DNA of 64,000 nucleotides from Flavihumibacter sp. UBA7668 (lineage in GTDB: Bacteria; Bacteroidota; Bacteroidia; Chitinophagales; Chitinophagaceae): positions 248,001-312,000 of the forward strand of contig NZ_DLHM01000001.1 in NCBI RefSeq assembly GCF_002483205.1. The letters are read 5' to 3'. The position numbers and the translations under genes are program-made. The notes below the pieces were generated by a model, which saw only the letters and a program-made list of their open reading frames with translations, did no database searches and was not told where the DNA came from. Shown piece after piece: positions 19,701-27,812 of the stretch. Within the stretch, counting starts at the first letter, position 1; each line of letters begins with the position of its first letter.

Positions 19701-20888
19701 TTTAAGTTTACCAATAAGGGAGGATCTGTTCACATGTCGCTTGACTGGTCAAAAAAAACAACTGCCGACCAGCCGTGGGTGGAAATTTCCATCACAGATA
19801 CAGGTATCGGAATACCAGCTGAACAAAAGGAGAAAATTTTCGACCTGTTTTTCCAACATCCAACTTCAGCAGCAATTCTAAATCAGGGAACCGGCATTGG
19901 TTTATCCATCACAAAGGAATTTGTAAAAATGCATGGTGGATTAATTGAGGTCGACAGTCTGCAGGGAAAAGGAACCTGCTTTTCCATTCACTTACCTTTG
20001 CTTCCGCTGGAATCTCCTTTGGATGAATCGGAGCAAATGGAATCAGCGCATCCTGAGGTTCAACAACCACTTATGGAGTCAGCCATGCCGGCACAAAATC
20101 AAAAAACAGGTTTATTGGAACTGCCCAGCCTTTTATTGGTGGAGGACAATGATGATTTTCGATTTTATTTAAAAGATAATCTCCGCCTTCACTATAAAGT
20201 ATTCGAAGCGGCCAATGGAAAAGAAGGCTGGCAAAAAGCATTGACGCATCACCCCCAGCTAATAGTGAGCGATATCAGTATGCCAGAAATGGATGGCATT
20301 CAACTCTGCCAGAAATTAAAAGCTGATAAAAGAACACAGCATATACCAATCATTCTTTTAACTGCCCTGACCGGAGAAGACGATCAGCTAACCGGATTAA
20401 AAACAGGAGCCAATGATTATATTACCAAGCCTTTTAATTTTGAATTATTAAATGCCAAGATTAAAAATCTGCTGGTTCTAAATGACACCCTAAAACACAC
20501 CTATTCAAAACAAATAAAAGCGCTGACTCCCGATATAGAAATCCAATCTGCTGATGAAAAATTACTACAGACCATCCTGAAATACCTGGACGAAAACCTG
20601 AATAATCCCCAATTATCCGTAGAGGAATTAAGTAAACAGATCGGTATGAGCAGAAGCTCTCTTTATAACAAATTGCTTGAATTAACCGGACAAACGCCGG
20701 TGGAATTCATCCGATCCATTAAATTGGAAAAAGCAGCTGTTCTCCTGGAAAAGTCAGATATGAACGTTGCAGAAATCGCTTATTCAGTAGGATTTTCCAC
20801 GCCCAATTATTTTGCCAAATCGTTCAAAACAAAATACAATATGCTGCCATCTGAATACATCCTGCAGGCGCGAAAAGAAAATTCCTGA
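16755..20888 (+). CDS. Hybrid two-component system regulator (HTCS) with AraC output
   Basis: The 1377-residue one-protein signalling system has a signal peptide (1-20) and a periplasmic sensor of about 14 Reg_prop blades (~30-700, repeated W-x-G-T-x-x-G-L/I). A Y_Y_Y domain (~710-795) is followed by one membrane helix (~801-818). The histidine kinase carries phospho-acceptor His865 in LSHEFRTP and an ATPase domain with DTGIGIP. A receiver domain (Asp1173 in SDISMPEMDG) and an AraC-type double helix-turn-helix (~1275-1377) complete it. HTCS proteins bind oligosaccharides in the periplasm and activate nearby polysaccharide-utilisation genes. Adjacent targets are the SusC operon (divergent) and the hydrolase genes at 20.9-30.2 kb. 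All key residues are present. Confidence 0.95.
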   Translation: MKQLLPILLFIGSLLSHIYAQERNINLIALSTKDGLSSNTVNTIVKDKYGWVWVGTDDGLARFDGTNFTIYRHHPNSKGSIKANEILSLHEDKLGTLWVGTSGGSIGRYDRKRDQFQHFPTAPGEHNINNNVIRSIVSDYTGKIWVGHFNGVTLLDPETDKTSALPIARNSPVTSIKSPPLCLFEDSQKKMWLGTTNGVYRYNPKDKSLHFVNLPVRQNGNQYRESINVIVEDAYGSIWIGTNKGLYRSKKEEAGFKIYPLNGNPDKGQSNLAVNAIGLDSTKLWIGTSEGLEIIDLSTGAATSYRKDNRNIHSLTAKQIKCITIDKQGIYWIGTVGGGLNKYDRNLNLFNYVKSNPFDEKGLQDPIVKCFVENANGNIFVGTEGGGLGLFNPTTKLFTRIPIPSRRGSPNAEIDVLELKKNRTGKILIGTYGDGLISLDPKTNSFKKILAGTNPTSLNANEIFSITCLKNGEIWTGTNGYGINILNAQLQVIKRYTPNPILPNDSLLPLNGYIREMLEDKEGDIWVGTHGGGIARYNPKSQRFTIYNNTNSGLPNNKIQTLWEDPEGNIWMGTFGSGVVRYSKKNDSFQSYSEKEGLQNSMAYELIGDDKGMIWVSTNTGISSIDPITNKITNYNHYNGIQQNNFVRGSGLKLSTGEIYFGGKEGFNYFNPADLIINTNIPAVVLTELRISNLSVDPSEDGPITDHISVAEEINLAYKQNFALDFVALNYTSPQQNRYAYQLAGFDKTWNEVGNNTTASYTNLDPGTYTFRVKASNNDGIWNETGRTIKVIVHPPFWRSAYAYIIYFLLITGSLFYSRYSSIQKWKRKFALEQERVNAEQEKREVERMLELDRLKIKFLTNLSHEFRTPISLILGPVETLLQKESNSGLFKQLQLVKHNARRLLNLVNQLLDFRKMEEQELKLNPTEGNLVPFVDEISQAFKDLAERKKIGFSYTGLIDKLYTRFDHDKLERILFNILSNAFKFTNKGGSVHMSLDWSKKTTADQPWVEISITDTGIGIPAEQKEKIFDLFFQHPTSAAILNQGTGIGLSITKEFVKMHGGLIEVDSLQGKGTCFSIHLPLLPLESPLDESEQMESAHPEVQQPLMESAMPAQNQKTGLLELPSLLLVEDNDDFRFYLKDNLRLHYKVFEAANGKEGWQKALTHHPQLIVSDISMPEMDGIQLCQKLKADKRTQHIPIILLTALTGEDDQLTGLKTGANDYITKPFNFELLNAKIKNLLVLNDTLKHTYSKQIKALTPDIEIQSADEKLLQTILKYLDENLNNPQLSVEELSKQIGMSRSSLYNKLLELTGQTPVEFIRSIKLEKAAVLLEKSDMNVAEIAYSVGFSTPNYFAKSFKTKYNMLPSEYILQARKENS

Positions 20889-20894
20889 TCCGGT

Positions 20895-21731
20895 TTACTT
20901 TTTAAACAATAATTGTGCAAACATATACAATCCGTTTTTCCAATGCACAAAGTTGTGATCTCCCGGTTCAATAAAATAATAGTGAGGTATTTTATTGGTC
21001 AAAAGAAAATCATGGGTTCTTTTGCTGAAAGCAAGCAAGCGGTCTTGTGTTCCACAGGAAATAAATAATAAGCGGATACTTGTTTTAGCCAGGGCCGTAT
21101 CCGGCACCAATTGTTCCGGCAATTTGGTATTGGGCGCTGCAGAGAATGCACCGATCCATGAAAACTTATCCAAATTTCCCAATCCAAAATTGAGGGATTG
21201 TCCGCCTCCCATCGACAAACCTGCAATAGCACGATCATCCTTCTTGCCGGAAACCGAATAGTTTTTTTCAATAAATGGAATCAGATCCTGGAGCAAATCC
21301 AGCTCAAATCGTGCAAATGCTTCCACTTTTTCCGGTGCCATACTATTTCCAATTGCCCGGTCATCTTTCATTGCCCTGCCATTAGGCATTACTACCAGCA
21401 TTGGCTCCACCAAATTTTCTGCGGCCAGATTATCCAGCATAATGTCAGGCCTGCCTCCTTTATACCATTCCATCTCATCACCACCAATTCCATGTAACAA
21501 ATACAGAACGGGGTAGGTTTTGCTTTTCGAATAACCCGGTGGTGTATAAACAAGTGCTTTCCGATCTGTACCCACCGTTTTTGAAGCATACAGAATGGTA
21601 TCAATTTTACCATGCGGAATTTCATTCCGAAACCTGTCAAATACAACATTTACCGGCTGAATTGGCTGCTGTGCATTCATACTAAAACTAAAAAATACAG
21701 ACAGGAAGCATATTGCAAGAATTGGTTTCAT
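20895..21731 (-). CDS. Secreted alpha/beta-hydrolase esterase (CE1/feruloyl-esterase-like)
   Basis: The 278-residue protein has a signal peptide (1-20, ending SMNAQ). The esterase-D/CE1-type fold is marked by LLHGIGG (oxyanion region ~79-84), nucleophile Ser173 in GLSMGGG, Asp230 and His259 in GDHNFVHW. Relatives cleave acetyl or feruloyl groups from xylan. It is convergent with the HTCS gene (6 bp between stops) and 14 bp downstream of the GH95 gene on the same strand, so the two are probably co-transcribed. The exact acyl group is not predictable. Confidence 0.85.
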   Translation of the reverse strand: MKPILAICFLSVFFSFSMNAQQPIQPVNVVFDRFRNEIPHGKIDTILYASKTVGTDRKALVYTPPGYSKSKTYPVLYLLHGIGGDEMEWYKGGRPDIMLDNLAAENLVEPMLVVMPNGRAMKDDRAIGNSMAPEKVEAFARFELDLLQDLIPFIEKNYSVSGKKDDRAIAGLSMGGGQSLNFGLGNLDKFSWIGAFSAAPNTKLPEQLVPDTALAKTSIRLLFISCGTQDRLLAFSKRTHDFLLTNKIPHYYFIEPGDHNFVHWKNGLYMFAQLLFKK

Positions 21732-21745
21732 TGATTATACTAATT

Positions 21746-24211
21746 TTAATCAGCAAAAAATATATAGCTCTTTCCCTTGTTCGTAACCAGATCATATTCA
21801 AAAACAGCTCGTCTGGATTGTTTTTTTACAACGGCTTTTTCAGAAATAACCGGATCGGGTATTTTCTCCGTTTGGAAAAATGGATTGGGATTTGGCAGTT
21901 CAGCAGTTATCAGATGCAGACCTGTACCGGAAGTTTTCAGTTTCTGATAGGAGCGAATCCGCAAATTTCCCCCTAACCCGGATTTAATAACAAGCTTGTA
22001 AAGGCGACCCTCTTTCCATTCCAGCTCCTCCACTTCAAACCCACCTCTTGCTTTCAGTCCGCCTACCCTACCTTCCTTCCAATCATCCGGTAATGCCGGC
22101 AACAGATGAATCGCGCCATCAGCCGATTGCATCAGCATTTCGGTAATACCTGATGTACAACCGAAGTTTCCATCAATCTGAAAAGGGGGATGTGCATCAA
22201 ACAAATTAGTATAGGTACCTCCCCCTCCTCCATTTGAACCAACAGGCGACAATTGTTCTTTGATCAGTTGAAAAGCACGGTTTCCGTCCTGTAATCTTGC
22301 CCACCAGTTTATTTTCCAACCCATGCTCCATCCGGTTGAAACATCCCCTCTATGCTCTAAACTTATTCGGGCGGCATCAAATAGAGCAGGTGTCCGATAG
22401 GGAGATACCTGATTCGAAGGAAATAATCCGTATAAATGAGAAATATGCCGGTGATGATCATTCGGATCATCCAGATCATCGAGCCATTCCTGCAGTTGGC
22501 CGTATTGTCCAATATGCATCGGAGCAAGGCGATCCCTGAATTGCTGAAGCGTATCAACAAATTCTGCATCGAGTTTGAGCCATTCCGCCGCTCTTATGGT
22601 GGAACTGAACAAATCAAAAGCGATCTGATTATCCATGGTAGTACCAGCATCAAGACTTGATCCACCATGTGCAGCAGGAGCATTTTCCGGTGAGGTACCA
22701 GGATTGACAACCCAATAGTTAGTACCAGGATAATGTACCAAAAAATCAAGATAAAATTTTGACGCTTCTTTCAAAACGGGATAAGATCCTGCCAGAAATT
22801 TGGTATCGCCGGAATACAGGAAATGTTCCCATAAATGCAAACTGGCCCAGGCCCCACCTGCTATCCACATACCCCAAAATGCACCATCAACCGGCCCTGT
22901 AATTCTCCAGATATCTGTATTATGATGTGCTACCCAACCTCTTGCTCCATACATTATCCGCGCCGTTTCCCTGCCCGTTTCCGACAATTCTGTTACCATT
23001 TTCAGAAAGGGTTCATGCAGCTCAGATAAATTGGTTTTTTCAGCGGGCCAGTAATTCATTTCTGCATTGATATTGATCGTGTACTTACTATCCCATGGAG
23101 GATACAAGTTGTTATTCCAGATGCCCTGCAAATTGGCCGGCTGTCCGCCTGGCTGTGAAGAAGAAATCAGCAGGTACCTTCCAAACTGATAATACAGGGT
23201 AATAAGGTGTGGATCATGCCGGTTCCGAAATTTTTTAATCCGCTCATCAATGGGCTCCTCTATTGCTGAACTGGTACCCAGCTCCAGTTTAACACGATCA
23301 AAATAGGAACGATACCTTTCAAGATGTTTCTCCTTGAGTCTTTTATAAGTTTGCCGGGATGCCTTATTTAAATGACTCAAAGCCCGTTCTCTTTCATTTC
23401 CCCCAAGGTTATTATAGGAAATGAAATTCGAAGCAATTGAAATGAATAAAAGCGCTTCATCCGCTTTATCAACAACTATTGATGTGTCGGTGGCTGTTCT
23501 TGTTCCTCCCTTAGTTTCAATACGTGCCATCGCCTGAAATCGCAGCTTACCCGGAACACCTTCATGATCAATGGTTGTACCTGAAAGCATTAAATTCTTC
23601 AACCCGTCTGATTCCTTCTTATTTCGAGGCTGAACAGTACTAAAATTTGCTGAAAAACTGATATTACCCGGCTTATCGGCAGTTAATCGAATAACAATTA
23701 CCCGCTCGATAAAGGATGCAAAGATTTCTCTTCTATATTGAATTCCATTAACAGTGTAACTTGTTGCCTGAATGGCATTTTCAATGTCCAGTTCTCTGTA
23801 ATAGTTGGTATAAGCTGAATGAGCTGCCATTTTAAGATGCAGAGTTCCAACCGGTGAAAATGCCTGTCCATGTGATTTTTTGGTGATGACACTCCGATTC
23901 ACCAATTCCTCTGCCTCTTTTTGTTTACCCGCGAAAATTAATCGCCTGATCTCAGGTAAGGCAGCCAGTGCATCCGGATTATCATTTCTATTCGGGCTAC
24001 CCGTCCAGACACTGTGTTCATTTAGTTGTATTTCTTCATCCGGTACATTTCCATAAACCATAGCTCCAAGAAATCCATTGCCGATCGGAAGCGCATTTTC
24101 CCAGGTATTGCCGGCAGAACTGCGGTACCAGAGTTTTAAACCCTGGTTCGTTTGAGCAATACCGTGGAGAATGCTCAATAAGCAGGTCAATACAAGCAAT
24201 CCGTTTTTCAT
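21746..24211 (-). CDS. Glycoside hydrolase family 95 (alpha-1,2-L-fucosidase/galactosidase-like)
   Basis: The 821-residue exported protein has a signal peptide ending GIAQ. The GH95 N-terminal beta-domain begins WYRSSAGNTWENALPIGNG and LNEHSVWTGSP. The (alpha/alpha)6-barrel carries the NAEMNYWPAE segment and FDAHPPFQIDGNFG, the regions that hold the catalytic Asn and Asp in characterised members. RHISHLYGLFPSNQ is also typical. Full length for the family. It likely trims terminal L-fucose or L-galactose from xyloglucan- or pectin-type chains. It is divergent from the GH43 gene at 24342 and shares a strand with the esterase. Confidence 0.93.
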   Translation of the reverse strand: MKNGLLVLTCLLSILHGIAQTNQGLKLWYRSSAGNTWENALPIGNGFLGAMVYGNVPDEEIQLNEHSVWTGSPNRNDNPDALAALPEIRRLIFAGKQKEAEELVNRSVITKKSHGQAFSPVGTLHLKMAAHSAYTNYYRELDIENAIQATSYTVNGIQYRREIFASFIERVIVIRLTADKPGNISFSANFSTVQPRNKKESDGLKNLMLSGTTIDHEGVPGKLRFQAMARIETKGGTRTATDTSIVVDKADEALLFISIASNFISYNNLGGNERERALSHLNKASRQTYKRLKEKHLERYRSYFDRVKLELGTSSAIEEPIDERIKKFRNRHDPHLITLYYQFGRYLLISSSQPGGQPANLQGIWNNNLYPPWDSKYTININAEMNYWPAEKTNLSELHEPFLKMVTELSETGRETARIMYGARGWVAHHNTDIWRITGPVDGAFWGMWIAGGAWASLHLWEHFLYSGDTKFLAGSYPVLKEASKFYLDFLVHYPGTNYWVVNPGTSPENAPAAHGGSSLDAGTTMDNQIAFDLFSSTIRAAEWLKLDAEFVDTLQQFRDRLAPMHIGQYGQLQEWLDDLDDPNDHHRHISHLYGLFPSNQVSPYRTPALFDAARISLEHRGDVSTGWSMGWKINWWARLQDGNRAFQLIKEQLSPVGSNGGGGGTYTNLFDAHPPFQIDGNFGCTSGITEMLMQSADGAIHLLPALPDDWKEGRVGGLKARGGFEVEELEWKEGRLYKLVIKSGLGGNLRIRSYQKLKTSGTGLHLITAELPNPNPFFQTEKIPDPVISEKAVVKKQSRRAVFEYDLVTNKGKSYIFFAD

Positions 24212-24341
24212 TTATAATATAGCAGTAGGAAATATTCTATTTTAAATTTATGTATAAAATTTCAATCGGTTGCAATTTTAAATGACTTTTTTACACTTAT
24301 TTTGAATCAGCCATTTATTCAATCAAAAATTGCCATACACC

Positions 24342-25922
24342 ATGTTTTGTAACCTTGCTTTCAAAATACATGCATTCCTGCTGGCATTTTGGTTTGTCAG
24401 TTCCGTTGCTGCTGCGCAAACAATTAAAGCAAAAACCAGCGCAACCAATCCCATTATTTTTGCTGATGTACCCGATCCTTCCATGATCCGTGTTGGAAAG
24501 AATTATTACATGAGCAGCACAACCATGCATATGAGTCCGGGAATTCCAATAATGAAATCAACCGATCTGGTGAACTGGAAAATAATCAACTATGCGTATG
24601 ATACACTTGCCGATACGGATGAGTTGACATTGCGAAATGACAAAAGCACCTATGGGCGCGGATCCTGGGCCAGCAGCCTTCAATTCCACAAGGGAGTTTA
24701 TTATGTTACCACCTTCTCGCAGACAACCGGAAAAACACATATTTTTTCCACCACTGATATAGAAAAAGGCAAGTGGAAATCGATTTCCTTCCAACCTTCC
24801 CTGCACGATCATTCTCTTTATTTTGACGAGGATAGCAAAACATATATGCTCTATGGAAATGGGAAATTGGTGCTGGTTGAATTGGAAACTGATCTGAGCG
24901 GAATAAAAAAAGACGGTATCCATCAGGTGGTGATTGAAAATGCCAGTGCGCCCGCCGGAAATGCTATCGGGCTTGGTGCTGAAGGTTCTCAACTCTATAA
25001 AATCAATGGAACCTATTATCTGTTTAATATCACCTGGCCAAAAGGGGGAATGCGAACCGTGGTAATTCATCGCGCAAAAAAACTTAGTGGCCCCTGGGAA
25101 GGCAGGATTGGTTTACAAGATTTAGGTGTTGCACAGGGTGGATTGATTGATTTGCCTGATGGAAGATGGTTTGCTTATCTTTTTCGCGATTATGGTGCTG
25201 TTGGCAGAATCCCTTATTGGGTTCCGGTTGAATGGAAAGACGGGTGGCCGGTATTGGGAAAGGAAGGCAAAGTTCCAATGGAACTGGCTCTTCCGGCCAA
25301 CCAATCTATTCAACCCGGCATTGTGGCTTCTGATGAATTCGCCCGAAAGAAAAAGGATCGGGACCTGCCACTTATCTGGCAATGGAATCATAATCCGGAT
25401 AATAGTTTATGGTCAGTGCGGCAACGACCTGGCTACCTCCGCCTGAGGACTGGCAGGATTGATACCAGTTATCTATTGGCTGGAAATACACTCACCCAAC
25501 GAACATTCGGACCTGTTTCATCAGCCAGTACTCTGCTGGATGTTTCCTCAATGAAAGAAGGAGATTTTGCCGGATTATCCCTCTTACAGAAAAACTATGG
25601 ATTGGTTGGCGTACAAGTTAATGCCAGATCAAAATCAATTGTGATGATCAATGCCAGCACAGGTAATCCAATGGAAGAAGCCACCATTCCGCTCAACCAA
25701 AACCTGGTATATTTAAAAACAGACTGTGATTTCAGAGAGCAAACAGATACCGCTCATTTCTATTTTAGTCTGGATGGAAAAAACTGGCAGCCGATTGGCG
25801 GGACTCTTAAAATGAGTTATACCATCCCACATTTTATGGGCTATCGCTTTGGTCTGTTTAACTATACCACCAAAGAAACCGGAGGTTATGCAGATTTTGA
25901 TTATTTCCGGGTTAAACAGTAA
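24342..25922 (+). CDS. Secreted glycoside hydrolase family 43 (beta-xylosidase-like)
   Basis: I start the protein (526 residues) at ATG 24342. The longest open frame begins 12 bp earlier at a TTG, but the ATG gives a regular signal peptide (1-25, ending VAAAQ). The GH43 catalytic triad is visible: Asp45 in VPDPS, Asp156 in LHDHSLYF, and Glu214 in GLGAEGSQ. The C-terminal ~200 residues are a beta-sandwich module. It is paralogous in architecture to the GH43 at 2599, but only modestly similar. It sits in the HTCS-linked hydrolase cluster, facing the GH95 gene across 130 bp. Confidence 0.9.
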   Translation: MFCNLAFKIHAFLLAFWFVSSVAAAQTIKAKTSATNPIIFADVPDPSMIRVGKNYYMSSTTMHMSPGIPIMKSTDLVNWKIINYAYDTLADTDELTLRNDKSTYGRGSWASSLQFHKGVYYVTTFSQTTGKTHIFSTTDIEKGKWKSISFQPSLHDHSLYFDEDSKTYMLYGNGKLVLVELETDLSGIKKDGIHQVVIENASAPAGNAIGLGAEGSQLYKINGTYYLFNITWPKGGMRTVVIHRAKKLSGPWEGRIGLQDLGVAQGGLIDLPDGRWFAYLFRDYGAVGRIPYWVPVEWKDGWPVLGKEGKVPMELALPANQSIQPGIVASDEFARKKKDRDLPLIWQWNHNPDNSLWSVRQRPGYLRLRTGRIDTSYLLAGNTLTQRTFGPVSSASTLLDVSSMKEGDFAGLSLLQKNYGLVGVQVNARSKSIVMINASTGNPMEEATIPLNQNLVYLKTDCDFREQTDTAHFYFSLDGKNWQPIGGTLKMSYTIPHFMGYRFGLFNYTTKETGGYADFDYFRVKQ

Positions 25923-25988
25923 GCAGTCGGAAGCGTTTAAATAGCTACATTATCACTTAAAGTTTTAATGAATGGCTAATAGATCATT

Positions 25989-27226
25989 CTACTGTTGACT
26001 AGCGGTTTGAATCCATTGTTCGTACTGGGACTTTAGTGCAGCTGCGATTTCCGGAAATTTGCCCGATAAATTAATTTTCTCTGCAGAATCGGTTTTTAAA
26101 TTAATGAGCATAAAGCCATCAGCATCCAAATCCTTCGGTCCGCCACTCTGCCAGTAAAATTGTTCAAGAGGTGAGTTTGCTTTAGCAGAATTAATAAGCA
26201 GAATTAAATCTTTTCCATCTATTATTCTGTCAGGCATTTGTTGTCCGCATAATTTGGCCAGTGTGGGATACCAGTCTACCAGCTGATAATTGCAGGCACT
26301 TTAATTCCGCCTTCAAATAAACAGAATTTTGATCCGCGTAATCCAATGGCAGTACCACCACCACCAAAGGTTCTGATCTCCTGCGAATACCCATGATCGG
26401 ATTGAAAAATAACAATGGTATTTTCAGTTTGTCCATTCGCTTTTAAGCTGTCCAGCAACCGTCCCACCCGCTCATCCATTGCCGAAACAAATGCTGCATA
26501 TTCTTTGCGCGGAGATGGCAATGCTGCATAATAATCCAGCCATTTTTTATCTCCCTGCAACGGATAATGAGGCGTATTCAATGCGAAATAAATAAAGAAG
26601 GGATTTGCTTTATTCTCTTTCATAAATCCGGCTGCTTCTTCCACCATTAAATCAGGAAAGTACCTGCCAGCTTCACAAATCTCCTTTCCATTTCTCCAGA
26701 GATCATGCCGGTTCGGTCCATCCCAGTAGAAAAAATGAGAATAATTATCAATACATCCACCCATAAAACCGAAGGAATGATCAAAGCCCTGTTTATTCGG
26801 CATGGTTTCCGGACTATACACCACATGCCATTTTCCGATATGCGCTGTTTTATATCCACCGGCTTTGAATAACTCGGCCATGGTAAACTGATTACCCGAC
26901 ATACCCGCCACGCCTTCTTTGGAAGAGGCATTATCTGACAATCCGGCTCGTTGAGGGACCCTTCCCGTAAGCAATGCGGCTCTTGATGGAGAGCATACAG
27001 GTGCTGCAGCATAAAATTGGGTAAACCGGATACCGCTTGCTGGCAATCCGTCTAAGTTTGGCGTAAACAGATCTTTAGAGCCATAACAATTCAGATCAGT
27101 AGCACCCTGGTCATCGGAATAGATAAGGATAACACTGGGCCGGACAGATTGAGCCAGAACTGTACAGTTGATAAAATGCAAGGAGATAGCAATAGTTGGA
27201 AGCAGCAGGAATCGTGATATTTGCAT
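25989..27226 (-). pseudogene. Sulfatase, frameshifted by an internal deletion
   Basis: Residues 1-316 from ATG 27226 form a normal type I sulfatase start: signal peptide, SDDQG metal site, and formylglycine motif CSPSR (Cys78). A TAG then stops the frame right after GGIKVPAIISW (26276). The sequence resumes in another frame as DWYPTLAKLCGQQMPDRIIDGKDL and runs to 25989. At the joint, the word cagctgg fits both the upstream codons (ISW) and the downstream codons (QLV). This points to loss of roughly 15 codons' worth of DNA between two copies of that 7-mer. A further in-frame gap seems likely near WQSGGPKDLDADG, where homologues have ~15 more residues. Probably inactive unless the frameshift is a sequencing error. 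Confidence 0.85.
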
Positions 27227-27261
27227 GGCAGCCTTATTTAAACCGTTCTGCTACCAAACAT

Positions 27262-27798
27262 ATGCAAAGATTCATTACCTATCTCCTGCTGATAAGTATA
27301 TCCGTTTTTCTGCGTTTTACTGCTGCTGCCCAGCAAACGGATTCACTTTTTCTAAAAGCTGCTATTGAACGATTGGAACACTCAAAAAACTATACCCTGG
27401 CGGTTGCTCAATCAATGCCGGATAAAAAATATTCCTATCGTCCATCTCCTGAAGAAATGAGTTTTGCCGAACAACTGATCCATATATCAGGAAACCTTGC
27501 CTGGTTAAGTACTTCTTATTTGTCCGGTGCAGTAAATCCAATTTCGGAAATGGACAAAAAAGCAATTTCCAAAAAAGAAGTAATGGATGTGGTGACCAAA
27601 ACATACGACTATGCCCTGCAGGTGTTACGACAATTTAAAAGCACCCAACTCGCTGATACGGTTTCCTTCTTTGCCGGACCATTAAATAAATTACAGATCA
27701 TAAACCTGTTGAATGATCATCAATCGCATCATCGGGGACAACTACTGGTTTATTTACGACTCAACGGAATAAAACCACCTGCGTATACCGGATGGTAG
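27262..27798 (+). CDS. Exported DinB-fold protein
   Basis: From ATG 27262 the protein has 178 residues, beginning with a signal peptide (1-24, ending AAAQQ). The frame is open upstream to 27196, but that would place 22 residues before the signal sequence and overlap the sulfatase gene. The rest is a DinB four-helix bundle with the usual metal-binding His pattern (HISG near residue 75, DHQSHHRGQ near 155). DinB-fold enzymes include thiol-dependent transferases, and exported members are uncharacterised. The start lies only 35 bp from the divergent sulfatase start; it is convergent with GH3. Confidence 0.8.
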   Translation: MQRFITYLLLISISVFLRFTAAAQQTDSLFLKAAIERLEHSKNYTLAVAQSMPDKKYSYRPSPEEMSFAEQLIHISGNLAWLSTSYLSGAVNPISEMDKKAISKKEVMDVVTKTYDYALQVLRQFKSTQLADTVSFFAGPLNKLQIINLLNDHQSHHRGQLLVYLRLNGIKPPAYTGW

Positions 27799-27812
27799 CA
27801 GGGTTATCCAAT

